Source of the DNA: Alligator mississippiensis
Taxonomy: Eukaryota; Chordata; Crocodylia; Alligatoridae
Reading direction: 5' to 3'
DNA length: 64,000 nucleotides
NCBI RefSeq assembly: GCF_030867095.1
Contig: NC_081824.1
Coordinates: 49,758,882-49,822,881, forward strand
Made by a program: the position numbers and the translations under genes. Below the pieces are notes generated by a model that ran no database searches, was not told where the DNA came from, and was given only the letters and a program-made list of their open reading frames with translations. Of the stretch, positions 24,301-35,029 are shown in pieces; the first letter of the stretch is position 1; the number at the start of each line of letters is the position of its first letter.

Positions 24301-24926
24301 CTTTGCTGTTGGTCCAGAGTTCATTTTGCACAAAGAAATTCTTGTTTAAAGCCCAGATTTTATCCTCAGATATATCTATGCAATCCTTGATATTGGAGAC
24401 GTGTATATAAGAGCATAATTTTGACCTACTGATACAGTTGGGTATCATTGTGCCTTCCAAAATAATAGATTATTGCAATAGGGATGACAAAAGGTGCCTT
24501 GTCAAGGCCATCTGGCATCCTTCACAGTACCTGTCTGAGGATAGAATCTAATGACCAGAAAGGGTTTTTAATTGCCTGTTCCTATAATTTGAAATGCACT
24601 AATTTCTGCTATGATTGTTCAGAATGATACAGGACAACAAGTCCTGAAAAATATGAGAAAGGGTTATTTAAAATGAGGGCCTTTTATACCATTAAAAAAA
24701 AAAGTCAACCTTTCCTTTTTTCTCCTCTGGATTTTGTAAAGGAAGTAACTGCCTTTGAGGTCACTTAGCTGGCATGCATAGAAAAATTCTGATTAAAATT
24801 GCTACATTTTCTCTGTTGATTTTAAGTTAAGTAAGTTTATCTTGCATTTGATGTCACTGAAGAATAATGTTATCTTAATCATAATATATTAAAGTTTTTC
24901 TTGTATGATTCTTATGCTTCCTCCAG
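21375..24926 (+). other. GFRAL: GFRAL intron, 3.6 kb
   Basis: It contains the DNA element 21448-22112 starting only 73 bp after the exon donor. The rest (22113-24926) is AT-rich with no element recognised. Confidence 0.8.
21448..22112. mobile_element. 665-bp DNA element with GC-rich core, copy 1
   Basis: The ends are GTGTAGATGAAATGAGGGGC and, inverted, GGGCATGTGTAGATGAAATG. Flanking AGT on both sides (21445-21447, 22113-22115) may be the target duplication, although the left terminus lacks the first bases of the right one. The core is GC-rich and carries a 195-codon open frame that I judge non-coding. The copy at 58992-59656 has the same length and layout. Confidence 0.65.
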
Positions 24927-25177
24927 GAAAAAATATGAAATGTTTTGGTCAATGTGCTGGAGGCATGTTACGAGAAGATGCTATGAAGATAAAGCTTGTC
25001 TTGAAACATTAATCAAGGATGATATGACTTGCTCTGGAAGTGCTGACTGCAGAGCAGCTTACATTGACAACTGGGGTACCATGCTTCGGGTAGAGTGTTC
25101 CTGTAATACTGTACCATTAGCTGAACAGCCTCTATGCAAACTCTTTCAGCACATGCTCCATGGGAAGTCCTGTTTCA
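24927..25177 (+). CDS. GFRAL: GFRAL exon: domain 3
   Basis: A 251-nt exon, phase 2 to 1, bounded by CTTCCTCCAG and TTTCA|GTAAGT. It encodes the bulk of domain 3: WSMCWRHVTRRCYED, TCSGSADCRAAYID, ECSCNT, LCKLFQHMLHGKSCF. Human equivalents include CWQRVTRKCHED, TCSGSDDCKAAYID and LCKIFQHMLHRKSCF. In mammals domain 3 faces RET. The cysteine pattern is complete. The exon opens with GGAAAAAATATG, completing Arg and giving KKYEMFWSMC in place of human HYRTFQSKC. Confidence 0.97.
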
Positions 25178-25519
25178 GTAAGTTATATGAGAAACAAGTT
25201 GTACTTTAAAATATAAACATGCTATGTTAATACAGCAAAATATTATGATGAGTTAATTTGTGAAAAGTGTTCATTATAGCAAATGTATTCCTATTATAAC
25301 ACCATTGACTTCACTAAAATTATACCAGGGATGCTTTTGTCTAAGTGTCTTTCATGAAAACCTGTATTCTTTACTTAGTACTTGTTGGTGTCTGCTAATC
25401 CTTAATATTACGATTAAGGCTCACTGGCTCAGTTGTGAGTTGAAATAGCTACATGGATATTTTGGAACAATTAAAATTTACTAAAACTCATGGGGAAGCA
25501 ATGGCAGAAGACTTAGTAA

Positions 25520-25862
25520 TGATCTCAAGGAGAAGACAGGACAATCAGTTAGATATGTAGAGTGTTTATATACCAAGCAGTACCGGGAGTAACAAGGAAT
25601 AACAGCCATAAATTGACTGAGAGTAGATTCAGGCTACATATCAGGAGGTGCTACTTCACATTCAGGGTGGCTAGGATCTGGAACCAACTTCCAAGGGAAG
25701 TGGTGCTCGCTCCTACCCTGGGGGGCTTCAAAAGGAGGCTAGCTAATCACCTAGCCGGGGTTTTTTGACCCCAGCATTCTTTCCTGTCCATGGCAGGGGG
25801 TCAGACTTGATGATCTGCTCAGGTTCCTTCCGACCCTACCAACTATGAAACTATGAAACTAA
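25520..25862 (+). mobile_element. CR1 LINE 3' fragment
   Basis: The plus-strand end of ORF2 and the 3' UTR of a CR1: VARIWNQLPREVVLAPTLGG at 25655-25720, TGATGATCTGCTCAGG, and the tail CTATGAAACTATGAAAC ending near 25860. It abuts the next CR1 directly. Confidence 0.85.
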
Positions 25863-26442
25863 TGCGAGAAGCATGGGGAACAAGCAGAAAGAACTGGAAG
25901 TACAGGTACAAGCACAGAGTTATGATGTAATAGGGATTACAGAGAGATGGTGGGATAGTTCATATGTTTGGAGAACAGTCATGGATGGGTGTAGCTTGTT
26001 CAGGAAGAATAGATGGGAAAAAAGCGGAAGTGTTGCTGTATATATAAAGGTGATATTCATTGGTTCAGCATGAAGTGGAAGGTAGGCCTATTGAAAGCCT
26101 CTGGATGAAGGTCAGAAGAGAGAGCAACAGAGGGATGTTATGATGGGCATCCACTACAGGCCACCAAACTAGGAGGAGAAGATGGATAAGGCCTTCTTTA
26201 AATAATTGACAGAGGCCTCCAAATGGCAGGATTTGGTTCTGATGAGGGACATGAATTATCAGGACATCTGCTGGGAAGGAAACACAGCAGTGCACAAGCA
26301 ATCTAACAAATTCTTGGAGTGCTGGGGATACAGATGATAGATAGGCCACTAGAGGAGAATCCCCTCTCAACTTGCTGCTCATAAATAGGGAGGGATTGAT
26401 TGAGAATGTGAGGGTGGAAGGCAACCTGGGTGATGGTGGGAA

Positions 26443-27469
26443 CATCTACACAAAACCAATGAGCAGTAACTGTTACTCAAATTGCCAATCGCTCAAATCA
26501 AGAGCAAGACTTTATAAAGGAGGATAAGGCAAGGTGCCGTGTTTATTGATTACATGAGTTGGACATAGAGGTTCGGGCACACCATTCATACAAACACATG
26601 CAAAGCATCATATACATCATTATACACTGGCTTACACATACACAAAACAACCATTTCATCCACACATACACCAGATATAGTTACCAGCAATAGTTGCTCA
26701 GTATCAGCCCAGGGTGGCCAACCCGGGCTTATTAAGTAGATGATGATGATTTGAAGATAGCAGATTTGAAGATAACAGCTGGAGTGGGGTGAACAGATGC
26801 ATCTGTGCTCCGATGAAACATCAGTAGAGAAAGAGACTTGCCAAACTTGGCATTTTCAAAGTGTTCTTTTATAGGGATTGGCATCCTTTGTTTCAGTGCT
26901 TTGGGGTTTTTCCACACCCAGCTTCTGGTTTTGTGTTTGTTCTTTTGTTTTCAGCTTATCTTAGCCTTGGAGTGTTCTTGCTGCCCATCTGGCAGGGGGG
27001 TACATTCCTTCTCATTGTTATCTTCTTTGTGCACTAGTCTTAAAACGGATTCTTCAGCCATTCATTAATTAGTTTACTGACTGGTAACTTACATTGGGCA
27101 CCTTGTTGCTTACATAAACAATTAAATCTTCTTCCATCTCTATGCCATTCTTTCACCATTCACCCTTTTACACACATTCATACATAAAGGCTATGCAGAG
27201 TTCATTCACTTATGTCAAGCAGAAGGATACAAATTGGAGTTTTTAAGTTGCTTACAGGACAAGACTAGCATGGTTATATTTCCCTATTATTACACCCTAT
27301 GTTAACATCAGCTACATTAGTTCAGTTCATGCTACATAACATCAGAAAAAAATCATGCAGGAATGCTGCTGCACAGTAACGCCAGTTACTAATGCAGTCA
27401 TTTAGTATTTGGTTATGCAAGTACTAAATGACTACACAGCGATAACTATGTAGTCTACCACTTACATAG
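26443..27469. mobile_element. Foldback element split by an LTR, inside a CR1
   Basis: The outer segments, 26443-26470 (ATCTACACAAAACC, GCAGTAAC) and 27342-27469 (CTGCACAGTAACGCCAGTTAC, TTTAGTATTTGG/AAGTACTAAATGAC), have the character of the TCTACA-ended foldback elements seen elsewhere. They are separated by an LTR-like insert and together interrupt the CR1. Confidence 0.5.
26471..27341 (-). mobile_element. Probable solo LTR
   Basis: The 871-bp segment begins TGTTA and ends TAACA, inverted 5-bp termini with TG...CA. On the minus strand AATAAACACGGCACC (about 26538-26550) is a plausible LTR poly(A) signal. No internal retroviral genes are attached. I could not find a matching target duplication, so the limits are provisional. 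Confidence 0.5.
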
Positions 27470-29134
27470 ACCACAAAATGATGGCGTTCAAGATCCTAAA
27501 GGGAGGAAGGAAGGAGAGCAACTGAATAGGAGCACTGGACTTCAGCAAAGCAGACTTTAGCAAATTCAGGGAACTGGCAGGAGGATCTCCTAAGAAGCAA
27601 GTCTGAGGGATAAAGGAGTCTAGCAGAATGGTTATACTTTAAGGAGGCCTTTTTAAGGGTTCAGGATCTAGCTAATCTGATGTGATGGAAGAATGGGAAG
27701 TGCAGCAGGAGGCAAACCTGACTAGCAGCAATCTCTTCAATAAGCTGAAACTCAAAAAGGAATCCTATGAAAAGTGATAACTTACTCATACGACTAGGGA
27801 AGAGTATAAGAGTATCACACAGGCATGCAGGGAGAAAATTAGGAAAGCCAAGGGACATAAAAGGTAATAGAAAAGATTCCACAGTGTGTCAACAGTAAGA
27901 GAAAGAGCAATCATAGATCCCCTACAGAATGCAGAAGGCAGTCTTGTTATGGACGATGCCAAGAAGGCTGAAGTATTTAATGCCTTTTTTACTTCAGTCT
28001 TTACAAACAGGGACAGCTACCAGACAATGAATACAGTTGGCAGCAGAGATAGGGAAGGAGACAAACAACCTAGAGTAATGGCAGAACAGGTTAGGGTTGC
28101 AGGTTACTTATCCAAGCTAGATGCTTTCAAGTTGGTGGGGCAGATGGGTGCATCCTAGGGAAATAAAAGAATGGGCGAGGTAATTTCAGAGCCATTAGCT
28201 ATCCTTTTTGGGATAGCTAATTCCTGGAGGTTAGATAAGGTCCTGAATGACTGGAAAAGGGCAAATACAGTGTCCATTTTTTAGAAAGGGAAGGAAGAAA
28301 ATACAAGAAATTATGGACCAGTCAGCCTGACTTTAATATCTGGAAAGATGCTGGAGCAGGCCCTCCAGGTGTCCTTTGTGAAGCAGCTGGAAGATAACAA
28401 CTTGATCTGTTGCTCTTAATTTTGATCATGGCATGATGTGAATGGAATTAAATGATCAGTGAAAATGTTCTGGTCTCAAATCCTAATTCATTGAACACTT
28501 AAGCAATACCACTACTTGAGCACAATGACTCAGCAAGCCAGGCATCATCACAGCACTTGGGGTTGCAGTTTTGACCAGCATGGTCTCCTCTTACTTGGTG
28601 ACAAGTCCCCAAACTTAAGTTTTTTCCTTAGGCTTTTATACTATTTTAGAGCCCTCTTTTGTATATTCCATATATGGTCATGCTAGGGATCCTCACCAAT
28701 TACCTTTTACAACAGTTATTTCCTCATCAAGCTGCTGCCCTAAGCCTGTTTCTTTTCATCTTACTGCTCACCTACAGAGCCATACTTGGGCTTGTTTTGC
28801 TATCTTGTTTTTCTACATTATACAGCTATCTATGTTTTGTTTTGCCTACAGAGTTTTCTCTGTGCTAGTTACCTCTGTACTCATTTCATTTGCAGCTCAT
28901 GGTGTTTGTTCAAAAGGAAAACAAAATCTCATCAGTTATGTCAAGGCAGCTTACAGGCCAACAGTCCCCTCCTAGATAGTGGTTCCATTTAGGATACCAC
29001 TATCATTATTGTCAACAGTCCAGGCATAAGGTGAGACTCCATTCTTCTCAATGCCACCTGTGGAGGGGATGGTATGTGGCAGCTCTCAGTGCTTACCCTG
29101 GCCTTGACTGGTGATCTTACCACAAGATATCTGT

Positions 29135-30241
29135 GGGTGTGTCTACAAGAGCTACTGCACAGTAAGAAGTTTTTACACTAGCATCTACATGTGCAGGCAT
29201 TACAGCACAGTAACACTGTGTGTAGACTGACTTGGGACTAAAGTTAGTAGTCCCAAGTCAGTCCACAAACACAGGGTTACCACATAGTAAGGAGTATAGA
29301 GCACAAATATGCTTTACTGTGCAGTAACTACTCAGACAGGTAGCAAACCTACTTGGGCAGGTAGCATCATGCTGGTAGCAGTTTTACACCCAAGTTGTCA
29401 TAAGTTGCCATACTTACCGTGTAGTAATGGCACACATGTGTAAACACACATCCATACTGTGCAGTAATTTTTGGTTATTGCACAGTAACCTAAATTAAAT
29501 CTGCTCCCGATCAGCCAGACACCACGTGGCGGGAGATTGCTCCCTGCCCCCAGTAAATGCCTGCTGTTAGGGTGGGCTGCACCACTGGAGCCCAGATGGG
29601 AACTATGTCCCCCTGCCCCAGCAGCAGGGAGTTCCAAGCCCCCTGCTCTGAGATCACAATTGCAGAGCAGGGGCCAGGAGCTCCTTCTCTTACAATCCCC
29701 ATTTCGCCATTGTGATCCGGGAGCGAGGGACTGGGAGACCTTTATCTCCCAGCAACAGCTCTGCAGTTGTGGGGCTCGAGCTGAGAGACCCTTATTTCCT
29801 AGGGCCAGGTCTGCAACAGCTGGGCCGGTGCTGGGAGATCCTTATCTATCAGCCTGATCTCCACAGTCATAGGGCTCGGGCTGGGAGACCCTCATCTCCC
29901 AGCACCAGCTCCATAAAAGTGGGGCCAGCACTGGGAGATCCTTATTTCCTAGCTGAGCTTCTGGTTGTCAGACTTGGGCTGGGAGACCCTCCCAGTGTCA
30001 GCTCTGCAGCCACAGGGCTGGCCCTGGGAGATCCATATCTCCCAGCCTGAGCTGTGCACTCATGAGGGTCGGACTAGGAGACCCTTATCTCCCAATGTCA
30101 GCTGCGTGACAGTGGGACTATCCTCGTCTCCCCAGCCTGTTCCCCGCCAAGCTCCATGCTCACGAAGTTGAGCAGGGAATGGGCTCCCCAGCCTCCGCCC
30201 CATAAACTGATCCCAGATCAAATGCATGTGTAGATGTACCC
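29135..30241. mobile_element. 1107-bp DNA element carrying a minisatellite
   Basis: The ends are GGGTGTGTCTACAAG and, inverted, GGGTACATCTACACATG, with the direct repeat TGT at 29132-29134 and 30242-30244. Terminal zones contain ACTGTGCAGTAA-type hairpins (for example 29229-29270, an inverted pair of GACTTGGGACTAA). The centre is a GC-rich 50-bp minisatellite. No transposase is visible. Confidence 0.7.
29731..30120. repeat. 50-bp minisatellite, about 8 units
   Basis: Units begin CTGGGAGA(C/T)CCTTATCTCCCAG at 29731, 29781, 29831, 29881, 29931, 29979, 30024 and 30074, giving periods of 50, 50, 50, 50, 48, 45 and 50. Each unit opens with a small palindrome (CTGGGAGA...TCTCCCAG). Open frames here are by-products of the repeat. 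Confidence 0.85.
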
Positions 30242-30668
30242 TGTATGTCCATGCCTAGACTTTAACCTTATCTTGACTAGCAGCTTCACCCTCAAGCATG
30301 CCACACAGCATTATTTGCACCAGCTAAGGAAGTAGACTGGAAGCAGTGAAGTTATGTCCATATCTCTCTGAAGGCAAGGCCATTAGAATTGCTGAGAGGC
30401 AAAGTCAATTTGCTCACTAGTAGCACTACACAGATGTGGCTACATTGTTTTCACTCTAGTATGTGCTGGGCTTGAGAGTGAGAATGCCAGGCATGGTAAA
30501 TCAGGGTATAGATACAGTCTGTATCTCTGAGTCTTCAATTTGATATTTTGAAGACATTGACTTTTCAACAGTAGTTATGTACTTTCAGGTTCCTGTGAAA
30601 GGCTTACTAGTTCCCAAGGCATTAATTGACTCCATAGAATTCCAGCTGCAAAAGTAAGAAGACAGAGA

Positions 30669-31722
30669 TGTAGGTTGTAGCCGTGTTGGTCTAAGGACAT
30701 AGGCAGACAAGGTTTTTTGGGTGAATCTGATATCTTTTATTAGACCAACTAAATAGTTGAAGAACAATTTTTAAGCAAGCTTTCGGGTTCCAAAACCCTT
30801 CGTCAGGCTAGGGAAGTTTCAGCAGTTGGTGTGTGCTCTTCCTGGAAGGAATGAAAAGTAAAAAAGCCAGAGGCTGGGCTGGTATGTATACAAGACAGGT
30901 AGTCAGTGAAAATGTAGACTGAGGAGTCAATTGGTGAGAGACAGGCTGGGTGGGGTGGGGAGACAGGGGGGATGAATAGTGGAAAAGTACCCGGGAAGTC
31001 AGATGTCAGGCAGGTTATATTGTGTCATAAATCTAATGTCTATATTTAGTCCATGATTTTTAGTATCCAGGAGGTTGATGAAGTGGAGTTCATAGGTTCG
31101 TCCCTGGGAAGTGTTTTGTAAATTTCCTTTGAGAATCAGGACTGAGAGATTGGAGAGAGAGTGGTTTTCTTGTGAGAAATGTGCCCCCACAGGTAATTGG
31201 GTATTCCTGTCTTTGATAGATTTCTGGTGTGCGTTCATTCTGGTGCGCAGTTGTTGTTTGGTCTCTCCTACATATTTTCCATCAGGGCATTTGGTGCATT
31301 GGAGGAGATATATTGCATTTCTGGAGGTGCAGCTGTAAGATCCAGGAATGCTGATCGCTCTGTTATAGGGTGTAGTGATTGTGGGGGTGGTGGAGATGTG
31401 TTGGCAGGTTTTGCATTTCTTGTCATGGCATGGTCTGTATCCATTTGGTGTGTTCTGGGCCTGAGGAAGTTTGCTTCTGGTGATGAGGTTGATGAGGTTC
31501 GGTGCTTGTTTGAAAGCAAGGATGGGTGGCTCTGGGAAGATCTCTTTAAGAATAGGGTCTCTTTCTAGTATGGGTTGCAATTGTTTGATGATTTTCCATA
31601 CAGTTTCAAGGGAGGGGTGATATGTCATAACCAGCGGTGTACGATTTGGGGGGTGGGGGTGGGGGGGCGTTCTTCTGTATTGCAACAATTCTTCATGTGG
31701 TATCTGGGTGGCTTTTCAAACA
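30669..31722 (-). mobile_element. Penelope-like retroelement, 3' part
   Basis: The minus-strand element contains a 229-codon open frame (31688 to 30999). Features in order: a reverse-transcriptase tail PPILAFKQAPNLINLI (residues about 54-69), a cysteine-rich linker CHDKKCKTCQH (about 87-97), and a GIY-YIG endonuclease with IYLLQC (about 126-131), YVGET (139-143), the arginine of LRTRMNAH and a downstream NHSLS. This domain combination defines Penelope-like elements, which use the endonuclease for target cleavage. The 3' terminus at 30669-30770 includes GTTGTAGCCGTGTTGGTCTA, which recurs at 57686. Most of the reverse transcriptase is missing. Confidence 0.88.
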
Positions 31723-31726
31723 TGCA

Positions 31727-31727
<1 letters not shown>

Positions 31728-31780
<53 letters not shown>

Positions 31781-31812
31781 AAGATAGATAGATTTTATAG
31801 ATAGATATTTCT
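31728..31812. repeat. (ATCT)n microsatellite
   Basis: A nearly perfect ATCT tetranucleotide tract runs to about 31780, followed by imperfect AGAT units. It adjoins the truncated end of the Penelope-like element. Confidence 0.95.
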
Positions 31813-32399
31813 ATAAGAGAAAGAAGAGCAATTTATAGAGAGGACCAAGGGAAAGACTACTACATACCAACTCTAGGACTGCCTCCATCCCTGCAGAATA
31901 AATATGGAGCTACTGTCCATCCCAAATCCGCTGGCCTGATCTGCCCTGAGAAGTCATTATTTGTAATGGCAATTGTTCTGCATGCCCTAGGGCTTTATTC
32001 AAAGGACAATTAGCCCAGGATGGACTGAGTAAAAATGAAGAACTAGTTCTGAAACCCACACACTCATTAAGCAGTAACGAGTAATTCCACTGATCTGAAT
32101 GGACTTCTCAAAGCATAAAGGTGCTACACAGAATGAATAAAGACATCAAGTTCTGACTTTAAAGAACATCAGGTTGTAGCATGTCTGATGCATGCATTCC
32201 TTAAGAATCATTAGAGCCTACCATATACTAAGCTAGTGATTTATTTATTTTTGGTATATAGAGAAATCACTGCCAGAGCATACTTTAACTGGGAATTCAC
32301 TGATATATTAAACCAGAAAGAAAGCAATGGCTTTAAACTGTAGTGAAGTTGATTTAGATAACTATGAGGAAAAAACATCCTTACTGTCAGAACATGAAG

Positions 32400-32545
32400 G
32401 AGTTGCCCACTGTAAGTTTATAAAAAAGAGGCTGGATAGGCATTTGCCTTGGATAGTATAGGAACAGCACATCCTGCTTTTGTGCAGGTTGCTGGACTAG
32501 ATGATCTTTGATGTCCCTTCTAACTCAATGAATCGATGACAATAT
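32400..32545 (+). mobile_element. CR1-type LINE 3' tail, old
   Basis: GAGGCTGGATAGGCATTTGC followed by GGACTAGATGATCTTTGATG and CCCTTCTAACTCAATGAATCG is a diverged plus-strand CR1 3' end. Confidence 0.65.
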
Positions 32546-34818
32546 TTTATGATAACTTCTAAACATAATTTTACTTATACATACACACACTTATTTATGA
32601 ATACATAAATGTGTGTATATAAATATATATATACATGATGTGTGTGTGTGTGTTCTAACTTATGTGCTAGAAGGTCTTATAATATAAAACCCTTATAACT
32701 TTCATGTGAAGTACTGACTATTTCTAGTGACAAATTTCTAACTGAAGGACTGTCTCTTCTCATTGGAGAAACTGTTATTTTAAATGCATTTGGTAACTGC
32801 ACTCAGAATTTCACTTAAATGGTCAGCAGATATAGCCAAATAAAGACTTAGAAAATAGTGCTGATATTTATATAGCCCTTATTTGTCATTTGCACTTATA
32901 CTACTTAAATTTATATTTTCAAACTCCTTAAGTGTTCAGTGCCCCTTAGCATTTTCAGCACTGTTTGAGACAGTGGCAACACTTTACAAATGATTTATAA
33001 ATCCTCTTGGAAAATGCAATGAAACTGACAAAATCATAATTATAGCAGTGGTTTAGACTTTAATTATCATTATAATTCATTAATTTGTTTTGTAGTAAAA
33101 CCTAGAGGTCCCAATCAGTGATCAAAAACTTTATGCTGGGCATTTCATGCACATGTAACAAAAAATAGCCCCTGTATCAGACTAATAATCAAATAACATC
33201 CGCATGGCTTTTGTCATTCCCTGAAGCATTTCCTTCATTGTCAAACTAAAATCTTTTTCACCATGGAAACTTAGCTAAACAAACTGATAAACTGACACCA
33301 GTGCTGTATGATGACAAGATCATTTAAGCTGAAATTATTTATTTAAGATGGTATTATGGAACATTTTGCCATCATTGCTAATGGATATCCTGATTTTTAT
33401 TTTCCAGTAGCATTAGCAATTATAGTATTAATCAGAAGTTAGATATTTTAAGAGTATTTTCAGTTCTTAGGCAGCTTTGCTAAACACACTCAGTGGGACA
33501 ATTAAGATATTGATTCCTGAATTTCTTGTCAGACGGTTCAGCCAGCATATGCTGCATCTGTTCAGTGTCTGTTTCAAATATTACTATTATTACTATTACG
33601 ATTATTATTATTATTTACAGATATGGGTGTTTAAATAAACAATTGCCTAGGCCTAACAAAAGGATTCTCTGCCTTTAGATTTAAATAAAATGGAGTTGAA
33701 ACTAAACACTAACACACCCTATTTCTATAAAAGGGAAGTATACAGGTGAGTCATAGAGCCCATTCAGTGTCTTACTGGTTTATGTCTACACATACAGTTC
33801 TATTTATAGGACTAAAGTCTCTTTAAAGCTCATTGTCTGGAGTAGAAGGAAAGTGGCAGGAGTTGTAGGCATCTTCAGTGTGATAGGAATAGAAGTTGCA
33901 TGTAAGTTAGCTTCAGCAAAGGATCAGTCTCAAAACTGACCAGGCAAAATACATATTTTGATAAGACAACTGAAAATTTAGAAAATGTTCATAAATATAT
34001 TAACATCCATTAACTGTATGTGGTAAAAATAATACAACAATGGTGAATTTATATAAATGATATTTGACTGACTTCCTAAGACATGCTTATAATTTTCTTC
34101 CTCTTGCTACTAACACTGTTTTTATTCCTCTCTGGAAAATGTTCTGGGGCATTCCTGGGCTGTGTCTTGGGGGTTACTAAGGACACCCTGGAAAAGGTGT
34201 CTCGTCCTGATTTTGAAAACTTTATCCTGGATCAGTACTAGACAGTCTCCCACTGCCTGGTTTATTCAACATTGGGCACATGTCCCTGTAGTGCTACACA
34301 TTAGCTAAATCACTGTAACTTTAATCCTGAATGAAACAGTGTTAAAGTAGCAATGGTTTTGTGCAGGAGCAGGAGCATGCAGATTTAACAGTTACACTGT
34401 AGCGGATCATATCAGTTTCATTTGATACAGCCAGAATTGCTATATCTAAGATAGATGCCTAAAGCAGGTACACTAACCAGAAAAAGAAGTGATGTATACT
34501 ACTTTCAGTTCCAGAGGTTTTTGGAGTATCTAGGATTGTGTCCCAAATTTTGCTCCTTAGCTACTGGTCTCTTTACTCCTACTGCTCCTGCTGTTTCTAA
34601 CATACATATTATTCAATCCATGTTTGATATTCGTTTGAGACTAACAGGAGATTGCCGGACAGGTCCAGAAATATGTCTGAAGAACAGGTATTGGTCTCAT
34701 GGAACTTCCTCCCTTTCAATTTTGATCTCTTTTGCCTTATCTCTTACCATAACTAATCCTAAAATTCTTTGTCTTGTTTCTGTTTTCTTGCATTCCAATC
34801 TTCTTTCCTATTTTCCAG

Positions 34819-34914
34819 AACAGATTTCAAGTGAAAAGCCACATTTTCATTGGATGCATACTGATAGACCAGGGGAAAAGCTTCCCAGGACAAGGTTACA
34901 GTCATCATTTAAGG
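34819..34914 (+). CDS. GFRAL: GFRAL exon: extracellular juxtamembrane stalk
   Basis: A 96-nt exon, phase 1-1, acceptor TATTTTCCAG and donor AAGG|GTGAGT. It encodes KQISSEKPHFHW then MHTDRPGEKLPRTRLQSSFK, ending in the split Gly that joins to GETIH in the next exon. Human GFRAL has a stalk of similar length ending SPFNGEVIY, so the final SFK-GE is the only recognisable similarity. The stalk is basic and poor in cysteine. The assignment rests on correct phase at both ends, good splice signals and the terminal match. This exon is the least conserved, with moderate confidence for its exact limits. Confidence 0.8.
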
Positions 34915-35029
34915 GTGAGTTTGGGCAAATAACTTATTTTCACTGAAATAGTGTGAAAGTCCCCTTATGAAATGTAGTGCATGGTGACTTTATAGATAAT
35001 ATTCTGGCTCGTGATAAAGAGAACTAACT

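Larger units (their letters stand above)
25866..28400 (+). mobile_element. Degenerate CR1 LINE interrupted by other insertions
   Basis: The plus-strand CR1 starts within the endonuclease domain (25873: GNKQKELEVQVQAQSYDVIG, then ITERWWDS) and runs to about 26440. It resumes at about 27470 (KILKGGRKES, LDFSKADFSKFREL) and continues into the start of the reverse transcriptase at 27886-28400. The roughly 1-kb gap is filled by a foldback element containing an LTR. Many stops and frameshifts; the 3' half is missing. Confidence 0.8.
25178..34818 (+). other. GFRAL: GFRAL intron, 9.6 kb
   Basis: Repeats annotated separately occupy 25520-28400, 29135-30241, 30669-31785 and 32400-32545. I see nothing recognisable in 25210-25515, 28435-29130, 30245-30660, 31790-32395 and 32550-34818, apart from short simple repeats (TG/TA near 32580-32655, TTA-rich near 33580-33617). 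Confidence 0.8.

Noticed and set aside
29712..30050. 112-codon open frame
   Set aside because: Produced by the 50-bp minisatellite; the unit length is not a multiple of three, so there is no true repeat protein.
31197..31568. 123-codon + strand frame
   Set aside because: Antisense shadow of the Penelope-like reading frame on the minus strand.
31728..31812. Tetranucleotide tract as a possible CRISPR-like or regulatory array
   Set aside because: Simple (ATCT)n microsatellite with no spacers.
34455..34818. ATG-initiated open frame running into the stalk exon
   Set aside because: The part before 34819 has no similarity to GFRAL and precedes a good acceptor; it is intron read-through.
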